Shown here: positions 1 through 12,718 of the stretch, piece after piece | Layout of the letters: every line of letters begins with the position of its first letter | Numbering within the stretch: the first letter of the stretch is position 1 | Notes under the pieces: model-generated | What the model was told of the DNA's origin: nothing | The model's input: the letters and a program-made list of their open reading frames with translations, nothing else | Database searches by the model: none | Translations under genes and position numbers: made by a program | Assembly: GCA_016165875.1 (NCBI GenBank) | Contig: JABBOT010000002.1 | Coordinates: 110,001 to 174,000 of the forward strand | Source: Acanthopleura granulata | Taxonomy: Eukaryota > Mollusca > Polyplacophora > Chitonida > Chitonidae | Length of the DNA: 64,000 nucleotides | Direction: 5' to 3'

Positions 1-282
1 AATTTGGTATTAAAGTGAAAGCGATCGATTGTCAATAGACCAGGGGTCACTCTGAAGCGTTAGCAGCCCTTTGTCTAGATTCCAAGCAAAACAAAAAGTA
101 GGATAGATATGCTAACTGTGGAAATACTGGCTCCGGCTGGATGAGAGCAATTGATCAGTGTCTGCACCATTCTGGCACTAAGCCGTGACAGGATAAAGCT
201 TACTAAAACGGCCATCTTGGATGGGCGATGTACAACTAAGAGATTACTGGCTGGGTTATTAGATTATAAGCTGTCATAAGTT

Positions 283-500
283 TATGAGGCCCTCTCATGG
301 CTCAGATGTTTAATGCACCGGTCGCGTGTTCGAATTCAACTCTTGCTGGTTCGGTTGAAAGTCAATAGATTTTGGAGGAACCTGGAGCAAATGGGAGGTT
401 TTCTCCGAGCACACCGGTGTTCTCCATCCATAAACAGGACCGCTGTCATAGAAGTGAAACATTCTCGATTTAAGCATTAATCCAATAAGTAAATCAATTT
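283..500 (+). mobile_element. SINE, second tRNA-derived family
   Basis: tRNA-like head (GGCTCAG...GTGTTCGAATTCAAC box B) and a tail reading AGTGAAACATTCTCGATT...TTAATCCAATAAGTAAAT. It overlaps no gene C exon. Confidence 0.6.
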
Positions 501-526
501 AAATAAGAGTTTGTGTTGTAACATAC

Positions 527-745
527 CCTTTGAGAGAAGCTGTGGACAGCCTTGGCCAGTTCCGAGCACACAGTACTGTCCAGTGGGAAATCCTTGACGT
601 TTAGTGCTGTCCAGTCCACCATATTTCCTTTTGCAGAACTCCAGCTTTTCTATTCGGGTTGCCACAACACGATCCCCTACATCGAGCCAAAAACTATCGC
701 TGTATCTGTCCAAACTATGGCTAAATTTTGTCAGCTTGAAAGCGT
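527..745 (-). CDS. Gene C exon: ApeC-like domain 2, part a
   Basis: 219 bases, phase 1-1, encoding RYSDSFWLDVGD and LEFCKRKYGG, with the core QGFPTGQYCVLG...GCPQLL. Acceptor TATTTTTAG. The donor follows AAAGG at GTATGT. Confidence 0.83.
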
Positions 746-3179
746 CTAAAAATAAGTTAAATACACAATGCATTAATATCTGAGATGTAAACGAGTTAAT
801 CTTTCAAATGGATTACAGACAATGCTGTCCCTTATATCAGGCACATGGTATCTTGAATCTAGGCGCCGAAACTGTCAACCAAATTCACAAGGCCAGTTTC
901 CAAAACCGTAAAATATCACAAACCACCAAAAAATATATAAAACATGAAAATTAGGACGGATTCATGCAAAAAGAAGCAGGTTTAAATGATGATGAATTGA
1001 CACAATGAATGTTCTACGCAGATGAATAAAATCAATTTCAAAATCTTTTGTATACATATATATCTTTATCTAATGAATACCTTAGTTCTCTCTCTACAGT
1101 TCTTGGATAAAGCTTTTGTTGGCAAACATGATGTATGAGTCTTTACAGATCTTGTAAAGGGGAAGATTTGGGCGTCAACTCACCGGTTATACACCCTTCA
1201 GGCGGTTCAAAAAAGAGATAGTAATCTGTCGGCCAGTCTGTGAAGACAATGTTTACTTATTTTATAGTTTATCTTACGATTTGTTAAACACATAGTACTA
1301 CAGCATAGAAAGCAAAACCGGCGAAACGACGACAGTGTGATATAGTTGGCACACTCTAGCATTTTTCACACGTAGAATGGACAGTTTCATGGATGGTTGA
1401 AACCCGAGTGATACATTACCACCCCAAGACAAGTTTATCCTGAAGAACTTTCTTACGCAATACTAGCGGAAGACAAACGGTCAACAACAAAATTAAGACT
1501 GCAATCAGCTCCACTGAGCGACACCGGTTGAGAAGTCCCGAAATTCACCCTGTCGAAGGCCGGGGTTGAACCTGAAGCTTCTATATTTCAGCGAATGGAT
1601 GTTGCGTGAAGACAATATCACTGCGAATTAACTGAACTAATTCTTTCAAGAACGTCGACTTTTTAACACAATGGTTCTGACAAAACCAAGACGGCGAAAC
1701 AGAGCACATAAAAATATCAAAGATTTACTCAGTGATTTGAACGTTGAGTCTAATTTCACCTTAAGTAATTCTCAGTTATAGATTAAATATAAGCTTCCTG
1801 TTCTTTCCGCAAGCAACTTGCATACTTACAGTTGTGGATGGCGTAGTAACATACACGCATATTGATGACTGCCTTTTCCGGTGAGGAATTGGCGACCAGG
1901 TATGACACGTTTACGTCTGAGTAATTTAGCCACCACTGCCAATACTCTTTGGTAACATCATATCCGGAAATCTAAATACAAGACACACAAATTCAAGAGC
2001 CATAGAACATATGGTATTCAATTTAATTTACCTTCTTTACAGCCAATCTATCGGCTTCGAAAAAATGTGCTGGAAAAGTTTCGAACAGAAACGCGGTTAC
2101 ATATACGTGTATCGGATAACCGATATAGACTTTACTGGTATGGTAACCAGCATTCAATATCCTTTGTCGTTTCATACAAATGATATAACAGGGAATGTCT
2201 ACAAATGAAATCCTGAATTCCTGAAAGACAATAAATACAAATGAAGGCCGTGATTGTTAGGTCTGATTTCTGGCCGTAAAATTTTTGTGTTGCATCTTTG
2301 TAAATGCAGTGGTTCGCTGGGCTACATATATACCCATATGTAGGCGTTACAATTTCTTAAAACCAGGTGGTACTATCTCCACAAACAATGGAAGTTTCGA
2401 AGTTACTTTGTGTTTCAGCTTTTGATCGTACCTGTTGACATTTAGACTGATAAGGTATCAGGTAAAATGGTCCCCCCCATGTTGGAAAGTTGATGGCCAC
2501 ATCCTCGTCCCCATCATCTCTACAACAATGCTCCATGAGGTACGGCGAATCAGGGTTGGAAACTGACTTTACTGTAACTGAACCACCTGATACAGATACA
2601 GAGTGCAGGTGTTATATTTGTTCTGGATTTGTCAAGGTGTTAATAACGCTCTAATTACTTACCTGCGTTCTTGCCACAAAAGGCTATCAGAAGACTTAAT
2701 CCATAATAGACTTTTTATTTTTGTCTATTTATGTCACTTATAAAAGAATACCTGGTTTAACGTTATTCTCACTAGACCTAGATCAATATTATACGTATTA
2801 AGAAATGGTTGATAGCCAACTATCGGATGTTTTTGCGTATAAGTTTTGGTTCGTTATCTGAAAATCAAATATTCGGCAAAAGCTCTGATTTGTATTCAGT
2901 GTCACGAACTGTATTCGTGAAGATGTACAGAAACAGAATATACAGAAATCCTGCAGAACTAACCTTGTATGAAGTCCCCCGGACATTCATCTACTTTAGC
3001 AAAACAGTATTTCCCTCGTGGAAGATTTCTTTGGCGAAACACACAGCTTGTCATATAACGGTCCCCCAGGGTTATGTGTGAAGTACCTTGGGTCAGGCGG
3101 CCTTCGGGGACAGTCCAGTTTTGCAAGGCAAAACCATCTTCGACGAAATAAACACTAGAGTTACATTGGGCGGAAACAT
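527..3179 (-). CDS. Gene C: ApeC-like receptor paralogue, ectodomain exons only (kinase expected beyond left edge)
   Basis: Five minus-strand exons with matching phases give 262 residues in one frame. They cover ApeC-like domain 1 (parts a, b, c), the 54-base opening exon of domain 2, and part a of domain 2, the same exon order as gene A exons 4-8. Motifs: LPRGKYCFAK...CPGDF, EHCCRDDG...GPFYLIPY..KCQQ, NMRVCYYAIHNC, YWPTDYYLF..PEGCIT and GFPTGQYCVLG...CPQ. The remaining ectodomain, transmembrane and kinase exons would lie left of position 1, so kinase identity is inferred from paralogy. Upstream exons are uncertain: a phase-compatible candidate is at 4529-4748, and I could not find a cadherin-like counterpart in the next 8 kb. 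Confidence 0.82.
1184..1237 (-). CDS. Gene C exon: ApeC-like domain 2 opening exon
   Basis: 54 bases, phase 1-1, encoding YWPTDYYLFFEPPEGCIT. Acceptor CTTCACAG, donor ACCG|GTGAGT. The usual glycine after WPT is replaced by Asp. Confidence 0.82.
1830..1971 (-). CDS. Gene C exon: ApeC-like domain 1, part c
   Basis: 142 bases, the same length as gene A exon 6. It encodes ISGYDVTKEYWQWWLNYSDV and ends MRVCYYAIHNC. Acceptor TGTATTTAG, donor AACT|GTAAGT. Confidence 0.85.
2432..2586 (-). CDS. Gene C exon: ApeC-like domain 1, part b
   Basis: 155 bases, phase 1-0, encoding YLMEHCCRDDGDEDVAINFP, then GGPFYLIPYQSKCQQ. Acceptor CTGTATCAG, donor CAACAG|GTACGA. Confidence 0.85.
2964..3179 (-). CDS. Gene C exon: ApeC-like domain 1, part a
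   Basis: 216 bases, phase 1-1. It encodes VSAQCNSSVYFVEDGFALQN and the core NLPRGKYCFAK..ECPGDF. Acceptor TTCAAGAG, donor CAAG|GTTAGT. Confidence 0.82.
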
Positions 3180-3510
3180 CTCTTGAAGAACAAGTATAAA
3201 CTTGGAACTGAGAAACGTGCGTTATATAATAGTTTGCATGTCTGGGTATCCTCTAGTTTTACCGGTCACTTCAGCCAATACGATACACTGGAAATATGGA
3301 AAATAATTTTCCACCTCATCCGCATCTCGACTCGGTGGTTTCCTATGGGCATTGCGGAAAAATTGCTTGCTTTATCAAGCATTCTCGATGACTCTCAGAT
3401 AAAGGTTGGATTCAGTTTTATCATGAAACGCCTACCTACGTTTAGCTATTTTCCTGTAAAACTTTGGTCCGGATTGCCACTATTTCCATGATTGTGCATT
3501 CGCAGTGAAT

Positions 3511-3712
3511 TAAGTCCAGCTCATGCTCCCTTCCTCTCAGGCCATACGTGGGAGGTCCGCCAGCAACCTGGTCGTTAGTATCCCCCGGCTCTGCCCGGTT
3601 TCCTCCCACCATAATGCTGATCGCAGTCGTCTAAGTGAAATATTCTTGAATACGACGTAAAACACTAATCAAATAAATAAATAAATGAATAAATAAATAA
3701 ATAAATAAATAC
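3511..3712 (+). mobile_element. SINE (main family), 5'-truncated
   Basis: Carries GTCCAGCTCATGCT, TTTCCTCCCACCATAATGCT and an AAATAAATAAAT tail. The diagnostic 3' end reads AGTGAAATATTCTTGAATAC. Confidence 0.85.
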
Positions 3713-3837
3713 CTTAACAGCACGGTGGCTTGAACGAAATTTGGCTTAAATAAAAGGAATTTACCCAGATGTAAAATGGACTTGAGAAGACGTCACTGAT
3801 GGAGTTATGCTACCTTAAAAGTGAAACGTTATATGTT

Positions 3838-4043
3838 TATTTATTTGTTTATTTCATTGGTGTTTTGCGCTATACTCAAGAATATTTCATTTATACTTAC
3901 ATGGTGTGGGAAACCCACCACCATCTGCTGGAAAGGAAGCCAGTCTGAGCTGAACTTGAACTCATAGTGACCGCATTGGTGTGAGGCTCCTTGGTCATTA
4001 CCCTGCGTTAGCGCCCGAACCACCTCGGTCACAGATGCCCCGG
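3838..4043 (-). mobile_element. SINE (main family)
   Basis: Inverted copy: TTATTTATTTG start, GGTGTTTTGCGC, CTCAAGAATATTTCA, and the reversed tRNA head ending CGGTCACAGATGCCCC. Internally deleted. Confidence 0.8.
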
Positions 4044-4528
4044 AATGTTATATTTGTAACTTTAATAATGCCAAATTGATGAAACATTTAGCGGTGTTGG
4101 AGGAGGAAAACCATTATAATGTTAGATAACCACTTAGTGTTAAATTCAGGCTATATGAAATGTTAGAAATGTTGCAAAATGCTGATAGAAAATGTTATGT
4201 CTATCTGATGTCAAATGGGTACTTCTAAGTGCTGTATTTAGCGTAGGAAGAACTCTTACATATTTCCGGTTCAGAATTGTAAATGCTAACAATATTATGA
4301 TCTCACAAAAAAGGTACAACCTGCAAACGATCATTAGGCCCTACACTAAGTAACATTTTGAAATGCTGGCAATTACATTTCACAGCAATATGACGTTCCA
4401 TTTCAACACTTAGGACATGTAGACAATCTAACATTTACGTATTGTCAAAGACTGATGGTATAACGATCATCTTTTATAATCATATATAACTTATTGTGGA
4501 ATACATGTAGTGTATTTTATGATTATAC

Positions 4529-4748
4529 CTGACAACGCACTTAAATTCTGCCATTGTTGAATAGCAGCATACGTACTCATTGAAGGGCATCCAATCCTGT
4601 GTTGAGGAAAACGGAATAAAGAACTCATCTCGCGACTTTTCCTAGCGCTGATGCCGTCGTTGGTGGTGAACTGAGTTGTCCTGCCCGTTGCCATTGGTTT
4701 AGTGTTATTATCAGATGCTATTAGATTGAAAACCACAATCAAAGGACA
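4529..4748 (-). CDS. Possible upstream exon of gene C
   Basis: Minus-strand open segment of 220 bases bounded by AAAACAG and GTCAG|GTATAA. It ends phase 1, which fits the next gene C exon (2964-3179). It starts CPLIVVFNLIASDNNT, a hydrophobic stretch that could be a signal sequence if read from the upstream ATG at 4790, and continues Ser/Thr-rich. I see no homologue in genes A or B, so this rests on splice-site and phase fit only. Confidence 0.28.
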
Positions 4749-6267
4749 CTGTTTTCTTAATATTCTATAATAATAAAAAGGGCTCAACAAAACAATGCCA
4801 AAATAAACACAAGGAATACATACAGATATTCAAAAACTTCGAAACTATCAGCAAGAACGCGGCAGACAGATTTCGGTTGCTTCATTTTCACTTACTTTTT
4901 TTAAAGAAACTTTTCGGGAAATGTAGGTATACCGAGAAATACAGAGAAAGCTATGCACGTAACTGCAATTCTTCATGACATTTTTGCTGCATTATATGCT
5001 CTTAATGTTTAGGATTTTTTTTGCTATAGTATTTGAATTACCTCGATGACCAGGCAGTTGTATTTGAGTAACAGCTATCTTCAGGCCATGAAAACAGCTT
5101 GCAATAAAAAGTAACGACGACAAAAGTTGCCAAGGATGCATTTCTGAAAAATATGTGCAAGAAAGCAAAACAGCTTCATAAGCCATTTTTCTCTTAGTAG
5201 GGGTATCTGTGAGACAAAATTTTGTGGCTGCCAATAACAAAATCCGGATAATTTAAGCACATACAAATGGCATCAAGTGTTTTTCTCAGGGGTAAGTTTG
5301 TTTCCATCTTGTCAAAGTCTGTAGCAAACACTAACACCACCCTCTGAACTATAATGCCACAAATCATACCGGCTTATCTGTACCTACCTGGAGGCCGTGG
5401 TGTGTCCAATCTCTCTAGGTCCAGAGACATTAAAATAATGCGGATTGATGATTTATAATCCATTAAATACTCCTGGCATTGGAATATTGCTTGGCTAACA
5501 ATCTCTCATCGATCGGCCTATACACACTTCATTCAGCTATATTTATTTTCTTATTTATTGGTTTTTTGTTGCTTCCACTGACCAAGCTTCGGTATATTGT
5601 GTTGGTCTTAGTTTTCTGTGCATACAAATCGGCATGTGTCATTAGTATTTGCATGGAACTAGCGAGCGGACTGTGATATGAATTGAAGGGACAGCCGTAT
5701 CATGCACAAATGCTTGTGCCTTAATGCCACCATAACCACCTCGGGACTGTTTACCGATGCGTATAGTTTTCTGATGTGGGAGTTTTATTTGCTTTCGGTT
5801 TGCTTAGACGCTAACTAGTGTTCATTGTGTTATATCAATACTACTCACGAAGGACAAATATATCAGAAATAGTCTTCCATTGTAAATAATGCACCGCTGC
5901 TACACGATGAGTTACCATGGCGTGAAGTAAATTTTATAGTTACATCAGAGAGTTCAGAAAAGTCACTGACCTGAATATTTTGTACGTAGCACATGCACAT
6001 TATTTATCCTGTTTCATGAAAATCTGAAAACATATTCAGTCTCTCCGCAATAGGAGAAAAAAATGTTCTAGCATTTTGAAAACATTTACATTAGATCAAG
6101 CTTTGTTCGAGAATATGTACATGGGAATATAGGTTATCGTCATTGTTCCATTGCTGACACCCTCGTCCTATCTTGAAAGTTACTTCTTTTACCTGGCTAT
6201 GCAATAAAACGAAATATATTGAAATAAAAATAATTTGGCATTCGCAGTATATAACATTATTGATGGA

Positions 6268-6318
6268 AATTAGGGTCTGCCAGCAAAATGCGCATGGTCG
6301 TGGATTTCCGCCGCTGGA
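6268..6318 (+). mobile_element. SINE fragment (main family, central part)
   Basis: GTCTGCCAGCAAAATGCGCA and TGGTCGTGGATTTCCGCC match the middle of the family. Confidence 0.5.
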
Positions 6319-6978
6319 CGAAAAAACGATCTACATTAGCATGAAAATGGTTTCTTATTGGCAATATTTAATATTTATGAGCCTTTTATTTTGGAAGTTA
6401 GTTCCCTGGGCCAGGTATGATAACAAAATGATATATAACATTAGACATCAGCGACTCGATCTCATCGGTTCCGAACGGTTTTCACACGTGAGCTCGTGGA
6501 GGACAAGAAACAAGTGTGGGCGAATGTCATTAAATGACGTCATATATAGCGAGAGAAAATGCGAGGTTTTGTGGCGTTATGGGCTTAGCATTTTGATGTC
6601 GAGAACACGTATATCAGTACAAATGCACCGTTGAAAACAGTGGCTGCATTAAGCACTTAAAAACTGGCTGGTTTTAATGAGTAGTTTAATATACCAGACT
6701 CAATGTTTTGATTGACTTATCCCTGACTAAATCTGGGGTCAGACTTGATCGACAATTCGTTTCGAGTCGAACCTTTACCTTGTGCTGATGAGACGTATAC
6801 TTACATAGAAAGCTGGATGATCAATTACATGTACATCTGTACATTGTAACAGCCTACAGCCCAGGGAGTAAAACCAGAGCAGCGACAGTGTGATAGCTGG
6901 TCTTCGGACTCCGATTCGTACGCTCTAACCACTAGGAAACCAAGGCGGTCACATCGGATTCCATAGAAACGTGCATTT

Positions 6979-7230
6979 AGTTGTTTGTTTATTTGATTGG
7001 TGTTATACACCGTACTCAAGAATATTTCACTTATATACGACCGCGGCCAAATTTATGATGGGAAGAAACCGGACAGCATTCGGAGGAAACCCACGACCAT
7101 CCGCAGGTTGCAGACAGATCTCAACACGTACGCCCGGAGAGGACTTAAACTCACAGCGACCGCATTGGTTGGAGGTTTCTTCGTCATTACGCTGCGCTAG
7201 CTCACTAACCAACTGAGCCACGGAGGCCCC
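6979..7230 (-). mobile_element. SINE (main family), near full length
   Basis: Inverted copy with the reversed tRNA head GCTAACCAACTGAGCCACGG-like sequence at 7198-7228 and the A-rich tail complement at 6980. Confidence 0.85.
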
Positions 7231-7539
7231 AGAAACGTGGATATATATAAACATATTAAAATACGTGACATTTCTCATTTTGTTAACTATGGACCGCCGA
7301 ATAATGTAAAAGACGTAATTTTAGTTGCTTTCTTTCTCCACGCGACGTTGCGTAAGGCCGACATAAAAAAACGGTTCAATCGGCAGGTCATCAGAGACGT
7401 TATGGATTCTTGGACGTCTAATTTCCTTGATTCCCCGGCTTCCCTGATTGTTCTCTGGGTTTTGGTTGCAATTAAGAGCGGTCAACGGAGTCCGCTGGTG
7501 TGTTTTTACATGAAGATCACTGAAGACATTCCTTTGGTA

Positions 7540-7690
7540 TGAGGTCCTATGTCAGAGAGACCTCCAGTAACATGTCAAAGGTTGCTGGTTTACTCCAGGC
7601 ACTAGATTATTATCGTATAAAAGAACGCTTCTTGAGTATGAAGAGATGGGTATTGAGCATTAAATGTTTAATCCAGTAATGTAATAAATA
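7540..7690 (+). mobile_element. SINE-like repeat, second family, diverged
   Basis: Ends TTGAGCATTAAATGTTTAATCCAGTAATG then AATAAATA, resembling the tail at 440-500. Confidence 0.45.
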
Positions 7691-9994
7691 CATGAACATC
7701 CGCGTTAACGCGAGTGAGAAAACTTGCAGCCGATTTACACTGATCTCTTTGAATGCTTTTTTTTGCCAGTGAGTGGTATTTTACATTATGCAGTGAGTTT
7801 CGATGACTTTCACGTCTTGATTAAACATAAACAGGCTGTCAAATCATGGAGATTTGCCATGGAGACAAATATAAACGCTAAGCACAGAGCACTTCGGTGA
7901 GGATCTCTTTAATCTCTCAACTACGGTACAGTTTAATGCAAAAAAACGGAAGCTGAGAAAACATGAAAACATGTTGTTTTTTTTTTTTTTATATATTTTT
8001 ATGATTTATATACATAGAAAGAATTTTCACCACGGACTGGAGACTGAAGTGAAATATAACAAAAATCGCATATAATTATAACTGTTTAATATAGGAACTA
8101 TTAACATTGATCTTTCAGTTACAGTGTCATTTCTAGTGTAGCTTGTAACTATTGCCTCCTTCGGACATGTTGTCCTCAGTCAAAACGCGAGTTTGAAATA
8201 GTCAGCACAATGTGAGCGTGTGGGCTTACAATGGGTTGATTTGACTCTAATTCTCAATTAACTCAAGTCAGACCTCAGCCCAATTGCATTCTGGGGAGAA
8301 ATCATATAGACGAGACCAAGATATTTCGAATGAGGGTCTTACGAAGGAAGTAGGATTAGTTCTATTTTACAATGTGCTCAGCATGACTAGATGGACGGTT
8401 CACTTGTGATCTCAGTCCCTGTGTAAAATATATATAGCTGTGCTAGTCGTGTGCATGGTGATGACAAAAAACCGGTACGTTTACTCTGATATGTGGAGTA
8501 TAATACACCACTCCAGAGTGTGACCATACGATAACATACAATCAGGCCTTGGTGAAACGAAGTAGTGATACACTGAAAAAAATAAAACTGCTAGAAATTT
8601 ACAGCTGAAAGTGTTTATACTGTATATGTATAGTAGCGGTGTAAGCATGAAGTAATCTTCGTAAATTGGCCTAACTCATCTCCTACAATACCAGTTAAAA
8701 ATATTCTTAAATCATGTTACAGAGTATATATGTTGTGAATTCTTTTGTATATGTACTGATGCTCGATGTAAATTGTAAATTGCTACACTAAGTTAAATTC
8801 CTAGGCCTAAAAACTGCCCGCAGTTTTAGCTGCAAATTTAGTCCATTTGTTTTTCTAGAGTGTAGAGTTGACTCCCTTGAAAGCCAATGGATACTAGAAT
8901 CTTTGATAAGGACAAAGAAACATAGAATATATGGGATTATTGAATTGCTTCCGACTTCTACCTTTATGATCCCAAAACTGCTTTGGTAGTCTACTAACGA
9001 TTAATAGGAACACTCTTAACAACATAAATACTTGATGGATTATACTTATGTTCATTGCTTATCCTTTAACAGAAGTTTTACACCGCTTTAATCACCCGCA
9101 CCGACTTGGAGAAGTTGTTTAACGATCTTGGGACAATTCATTGATGAGTATTCGTGCTTATCCTATATAAGTAAATCAGTGTCGCAAAAGTGTATGTGTA
9201 CACAGATACGTAATTTGACATGTGACATTAGTGATACACACAGTACAAACACTGTGCGAGGAAATAAGCTGAACCTAAGCAGTGTTCATTTTACCGCAAT
9301 CATTTTAAGTTCGACGCCTTCACACACGATACTTCAGTCGGGGATTTCTTCCTATCTCCTACAAATGGCGGCCATCCAAATACCAAAAAATGCCTGCTAA
9401 GTTATTTTTTTCCTTCACACCTAAGGTTTGCACGATTTCAACATGTAGTCAGATTTACAAGCGATGTTTTGATTTCAGTGCTATACTTCCTGTTCTTTTT
9501 TGACCACAAAGGCTTTTCCTGACAACGTAAGGGTAAATTATTTTTCTTTTTTGACTTCTCAACTCAGCATGGTAAAAAGAAGTCAGATCAGTTATATCCT
9601 GGTATCTCGTCCAATGTTGGTAAATCGACCATTGGGGTTTCGTGTTCGTGCTAAGGAAATGAATTTGGAAGGTTTACAAAGATCTATATGTATAACATAT
9701 ACTATATTGAAGGCCAACTAACAGAGACTAACTAACATAATGTAGCTGTCAAAGAGTTGATGTTTTGCTGTTATTTTTGTCAACAGTGAGATCGGCAAAG
9801 ATTGAGGTAAGTCAAGACATGAGCATTCCAAGACACTGAATGGGATGTCTGTCAAAAAAGGTAAGACAGCGGAAGGCCTTGCCTAATCTGCTGGAGCAAG
9901 CCGATGGATTGTGTCACTACACTTTATTGTTTTCTTTCTTTCTTCATTTGATGCATGTTTTACGTCGGGAAGTTCGGGGAATAAACAAGCACTT

Positions 9995-10240
9995 TAAATG
10001 AATATATATTCATTTACTTTATTAAGGTGTTTATAATGCCGCGTGTTGAAGAATTTTTCACTTGTATGATGGTAGTAAGGTTTATTGGTGGAGAAACACT
10101 GGAGTGCCCGGAGTAAACCACTGATCTTGGGCAGGTCTGTGACAGTCATATTGACATAAAACCGCAGCCGAAACAGTGAAAGCTGGATTCGAACACGCCA
10201 CCTCATTGAGCAAGGGTCTGATAAGTGTCATAGTAAGTCA
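9995..10240 (-). mobile_element. SINE, second family
   Basis: Inverted; AATTTTTCACTTGTATGATG corresponds to the 3' body, and GGATTCGAACACGCCACC is the reversed tRNA B-box region. Confidence 0.6.
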
Positions 10241-11317
10241 GCCATCTCTTTAACCTTATGTTAGATGGTCAGACCCTCAAGGAACTACACAATAATATAC
10301 ACAAAGGCGTAACTGTGATCTTAAGCACCAAATTCAAGACCTTTCAGATTAAAATGTTTGACATAATGTTAGCTCCCTGTAAATTACCGTTTAAGAAAAG
10401 ATAGGCAAAGCTGAATTTCAGTATATACCTTGCATCAATTTAGATTTTTTAGTAGGTTTTGTGTTTTACTGCTGAGTTACCCCACATAGACTGGTGGTTG
10501 AATTACACATACACCGTCCTTTCGAGTCATTACCAGGGGGAGCGAAAATCAGGCCTACATGTGATTACAATGTCTATATGCTCCTATACCGTCACAAACT
10601 GTAAGTCCATAGAACACGCTAGTTACATAACGTAAAACACTACACTGGGGATTGAGAAAAAAAGGTACCGTGTTTCTGGAGAGAATGACACATGTCCGTC
10701 ACATGACAAAAGGAAAGAAAAAATGATATTTTTTTTCCCGCTCCATATATCAGTTAAATACAACGCAAGAGTTACGTGTTTTCTGGTTTGCTTATAAAAA
10801 GGTATGAGACGCTTTCCGTGCTCGTGGTAGACATTTCATTGGCTTCTTGCTCTCCATAAAGTATCGAATTGTTAGTAGGTAGCTAGGACGTAGGAATAAC
10901 CAACACTACAAGTTACAGTGACCAAGAAATTTTTTACCAATATCATTTGTTCTCTTTTGTATATCTTTTCTAATCTAAAACATGTCTCTGTATAATATCT
11001 AATGATATCAGACTTAATGCATGAAAATATATTAAAAACATATCTATTGCAAAGCGAAATAAACTTTACACAGAAAGGACCTTGAGCAGCGTCTGAGTGA
11101 GTTAATTCTGAAATACCGAAATACTGGTCAAAGATTTCCAGTGAGCTTCAATGATCGACTATTTATTGAGTGATTGCTGTTCAATAATTTTTCATTATGA
11201 TAGTGAGCATGTTTATGCGGTATGGGAGCTGAACTATACTGCTAGTATACTGGTTATTTTTACCTTTGACTTAAAGTTTGCCATAATGATGTTTGGCCTT
11301 CCAAAAATTTATTCCAG

Positions 11318-11466
11318 AGACGGCTGAAGTTACCAGTGGGCTTGGGGATACCGTCGTCTTCTCGCTTCTGTATTGTTGTATTGAAGACGGACAGATCGAC
11401 ATTGTAATGACTTTGCCATGTGAAAACCCATTCTGTTTTCTCCAGTACGGATCGAATTGCCGAAAG
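11318..11466 (+). pseudogene. Gene D segment: ApeC-like part b
   Basis: Intact splice-like ends (ATTCCAG, CGAAAG|GTTTGT) and open frame: VVFSLLYCCIEDGQIDIVMT, then NPFCFLQYGSNCRK. Here FYL has become FCF, and the CQQ end has become CRK. Confidence 0.75.
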
Positions 11467-11643
11467 GTTTGTTCATGTCTTTTGAAAACCAGTGTATATA
11501 AAGCCACGTTATGAAAGATGAAAACAATTTTAGTTGCGACTGCTGTGTACAGCTGTAGTTCTGCCTCTCGGTTTGTCGCAGGGGGTTGAGTGCAAGACAA
11601 CATGGGATATCTGGTACAAGGGGTATGGTAGCCATTGTGAGTT

Positions 11644-11840
11644 TGATTTATTTATTTACTTGATTGGTGTTTTGCGCTGTAATAAAGAATATTTCACTTA
11701 TACGACGGCGGCCAGCATTATGATTGGAGGAAACTGAGCAGAGTCCGCGGGAAACACACTATCATCCGCAGTTTGCTGGCAGACCTTCTCACGTTCGGCT
11801 GGATAGGACGCCAACGTGAGCTGGGCTTGAACATACAAAG
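11644..11840 (-). mobile_element. SINE (main family), head missing
   Basis: GATTTATTTATTTAC start, TATACGACGGCGGCCAGCAT, then GTGAGCTGGGCTTGAAC. Truncated before the tRNA box A. Confidence 0.8.
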
Positions 11841-12169
11841 AATTGGGAACTTGTGTTTATTTTCTTATACTTTACTTACTTATACTTGGTTCCCCTGGCT
11901 GCAGGTAGTCTAGAAACATCGGGTTAATGATGTTGTGGGAGTACCGTTACCACTCTGTTGCATTATAGGTACAGCATGTAAGTTTGTACGCTATTTGAGA
12001 CGATGACGTCAGTGCACACATAGTGATGAGACTTTGCTCGGTGATAACTTCCATCCGCTGGCACATGAGGTGTGGGATCTATACACGCCTTGGTCTGGAC
12101 ATTTATTTCTGGATTCAATAAGCCGTGCACGATGCTTGTAAGACTGTTTGCACAGCCTTACAGTGCTGA

Positions 12170-12290
12170 GCGAGTAAGTACACGTGGGAAAGTTCGTCAG
12201 CAACTTGACAAGAGTCAATGGCTTTTCTACACCTTTTAATGATTGAATAATTCTTCAGTACGGCGTTTAACAATAATAAAATAAACACAT
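12170..12290 (+). mobile_element. Degenerate SINE tail
   Basis: TTGAATAATTCTTCAGTACG then GCGTTTAACAATAATAAAAT resembles the main-family 3' end. Confidence 0.4.
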
Positions 12291-12429
12291 AAGTTAATTC
12301 TTTGCACCCATAAACCCTCTAATTTATGTCACGTTTGGGTGTAAATTTCATTTGAATGTTTATTAAATGGCAGCACAGTATATGGAGTAATTCTAGGTGT
12401 AATAAGCTGACTTAATTCAGCAGTACTGT

Positions 12430-12560
12430 AGTGCTAGGAGATGTGTAAGTTGGTATTGTTTAAGCATTTACATTGAGCGATTAGAATGAGACCCTAACTG
12501 AGGTAAACTGGCACGGGAGCGAATTTAATGTTTGCGTGTCGGCGCTGCCTTGGCTTTATT
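12430..12560 (+). repeat. Dispersed repeat R3, copy
   Basis: TTTAAGCATTTACATTGAGC, GACCCTAACTGAGGTAAACT, then CTTTATTCTCTGCGTCG. Within pseudogene D. Confidence 0.6.
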
Positions 12561-12718
12561 CTCTGCGTCGTAATCTTTTGTGTTGCGATGAGAAAAATAA
12601 TTGTGAACATGGCTTAAATAGGAAAATTTAGTGTCTCTATAGGTTAAAAACACTGATTAGATTTTGTATCAGGCGCATACAAAACGGTAGGGACGGATAG
12701 GGATTGGCTATATCTCTG

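Larger units (their letters stand above)
4750..11317. other. Interval between genes C and D: repeats, no gene recognised
   Basis: Contains the SINEs listed at 6268, 6979, 7540 and 9995. The 153-codon open frame at 6173-6634 overlaps a SINE piece and shows no recognisable domain. The 5' ends of genes C and D, if they persist, would have to lie here, but I could not find cadherin-like or signal-peptide exons. Confidence 0.5.

Noticed and set aside
6173..6634. 153-codon plus-strand frame
   Set aside because: It includes a SINE fragment, has biased AT-rich composition and no recognisable domain or splice context.
7027..7278. Open frames on both strands over 6.97-7.28 kb
   Set aside because: Entirely inside a full-length SINE; similar frames recur in other copies (36.8, 44.9, 56.1 kb).
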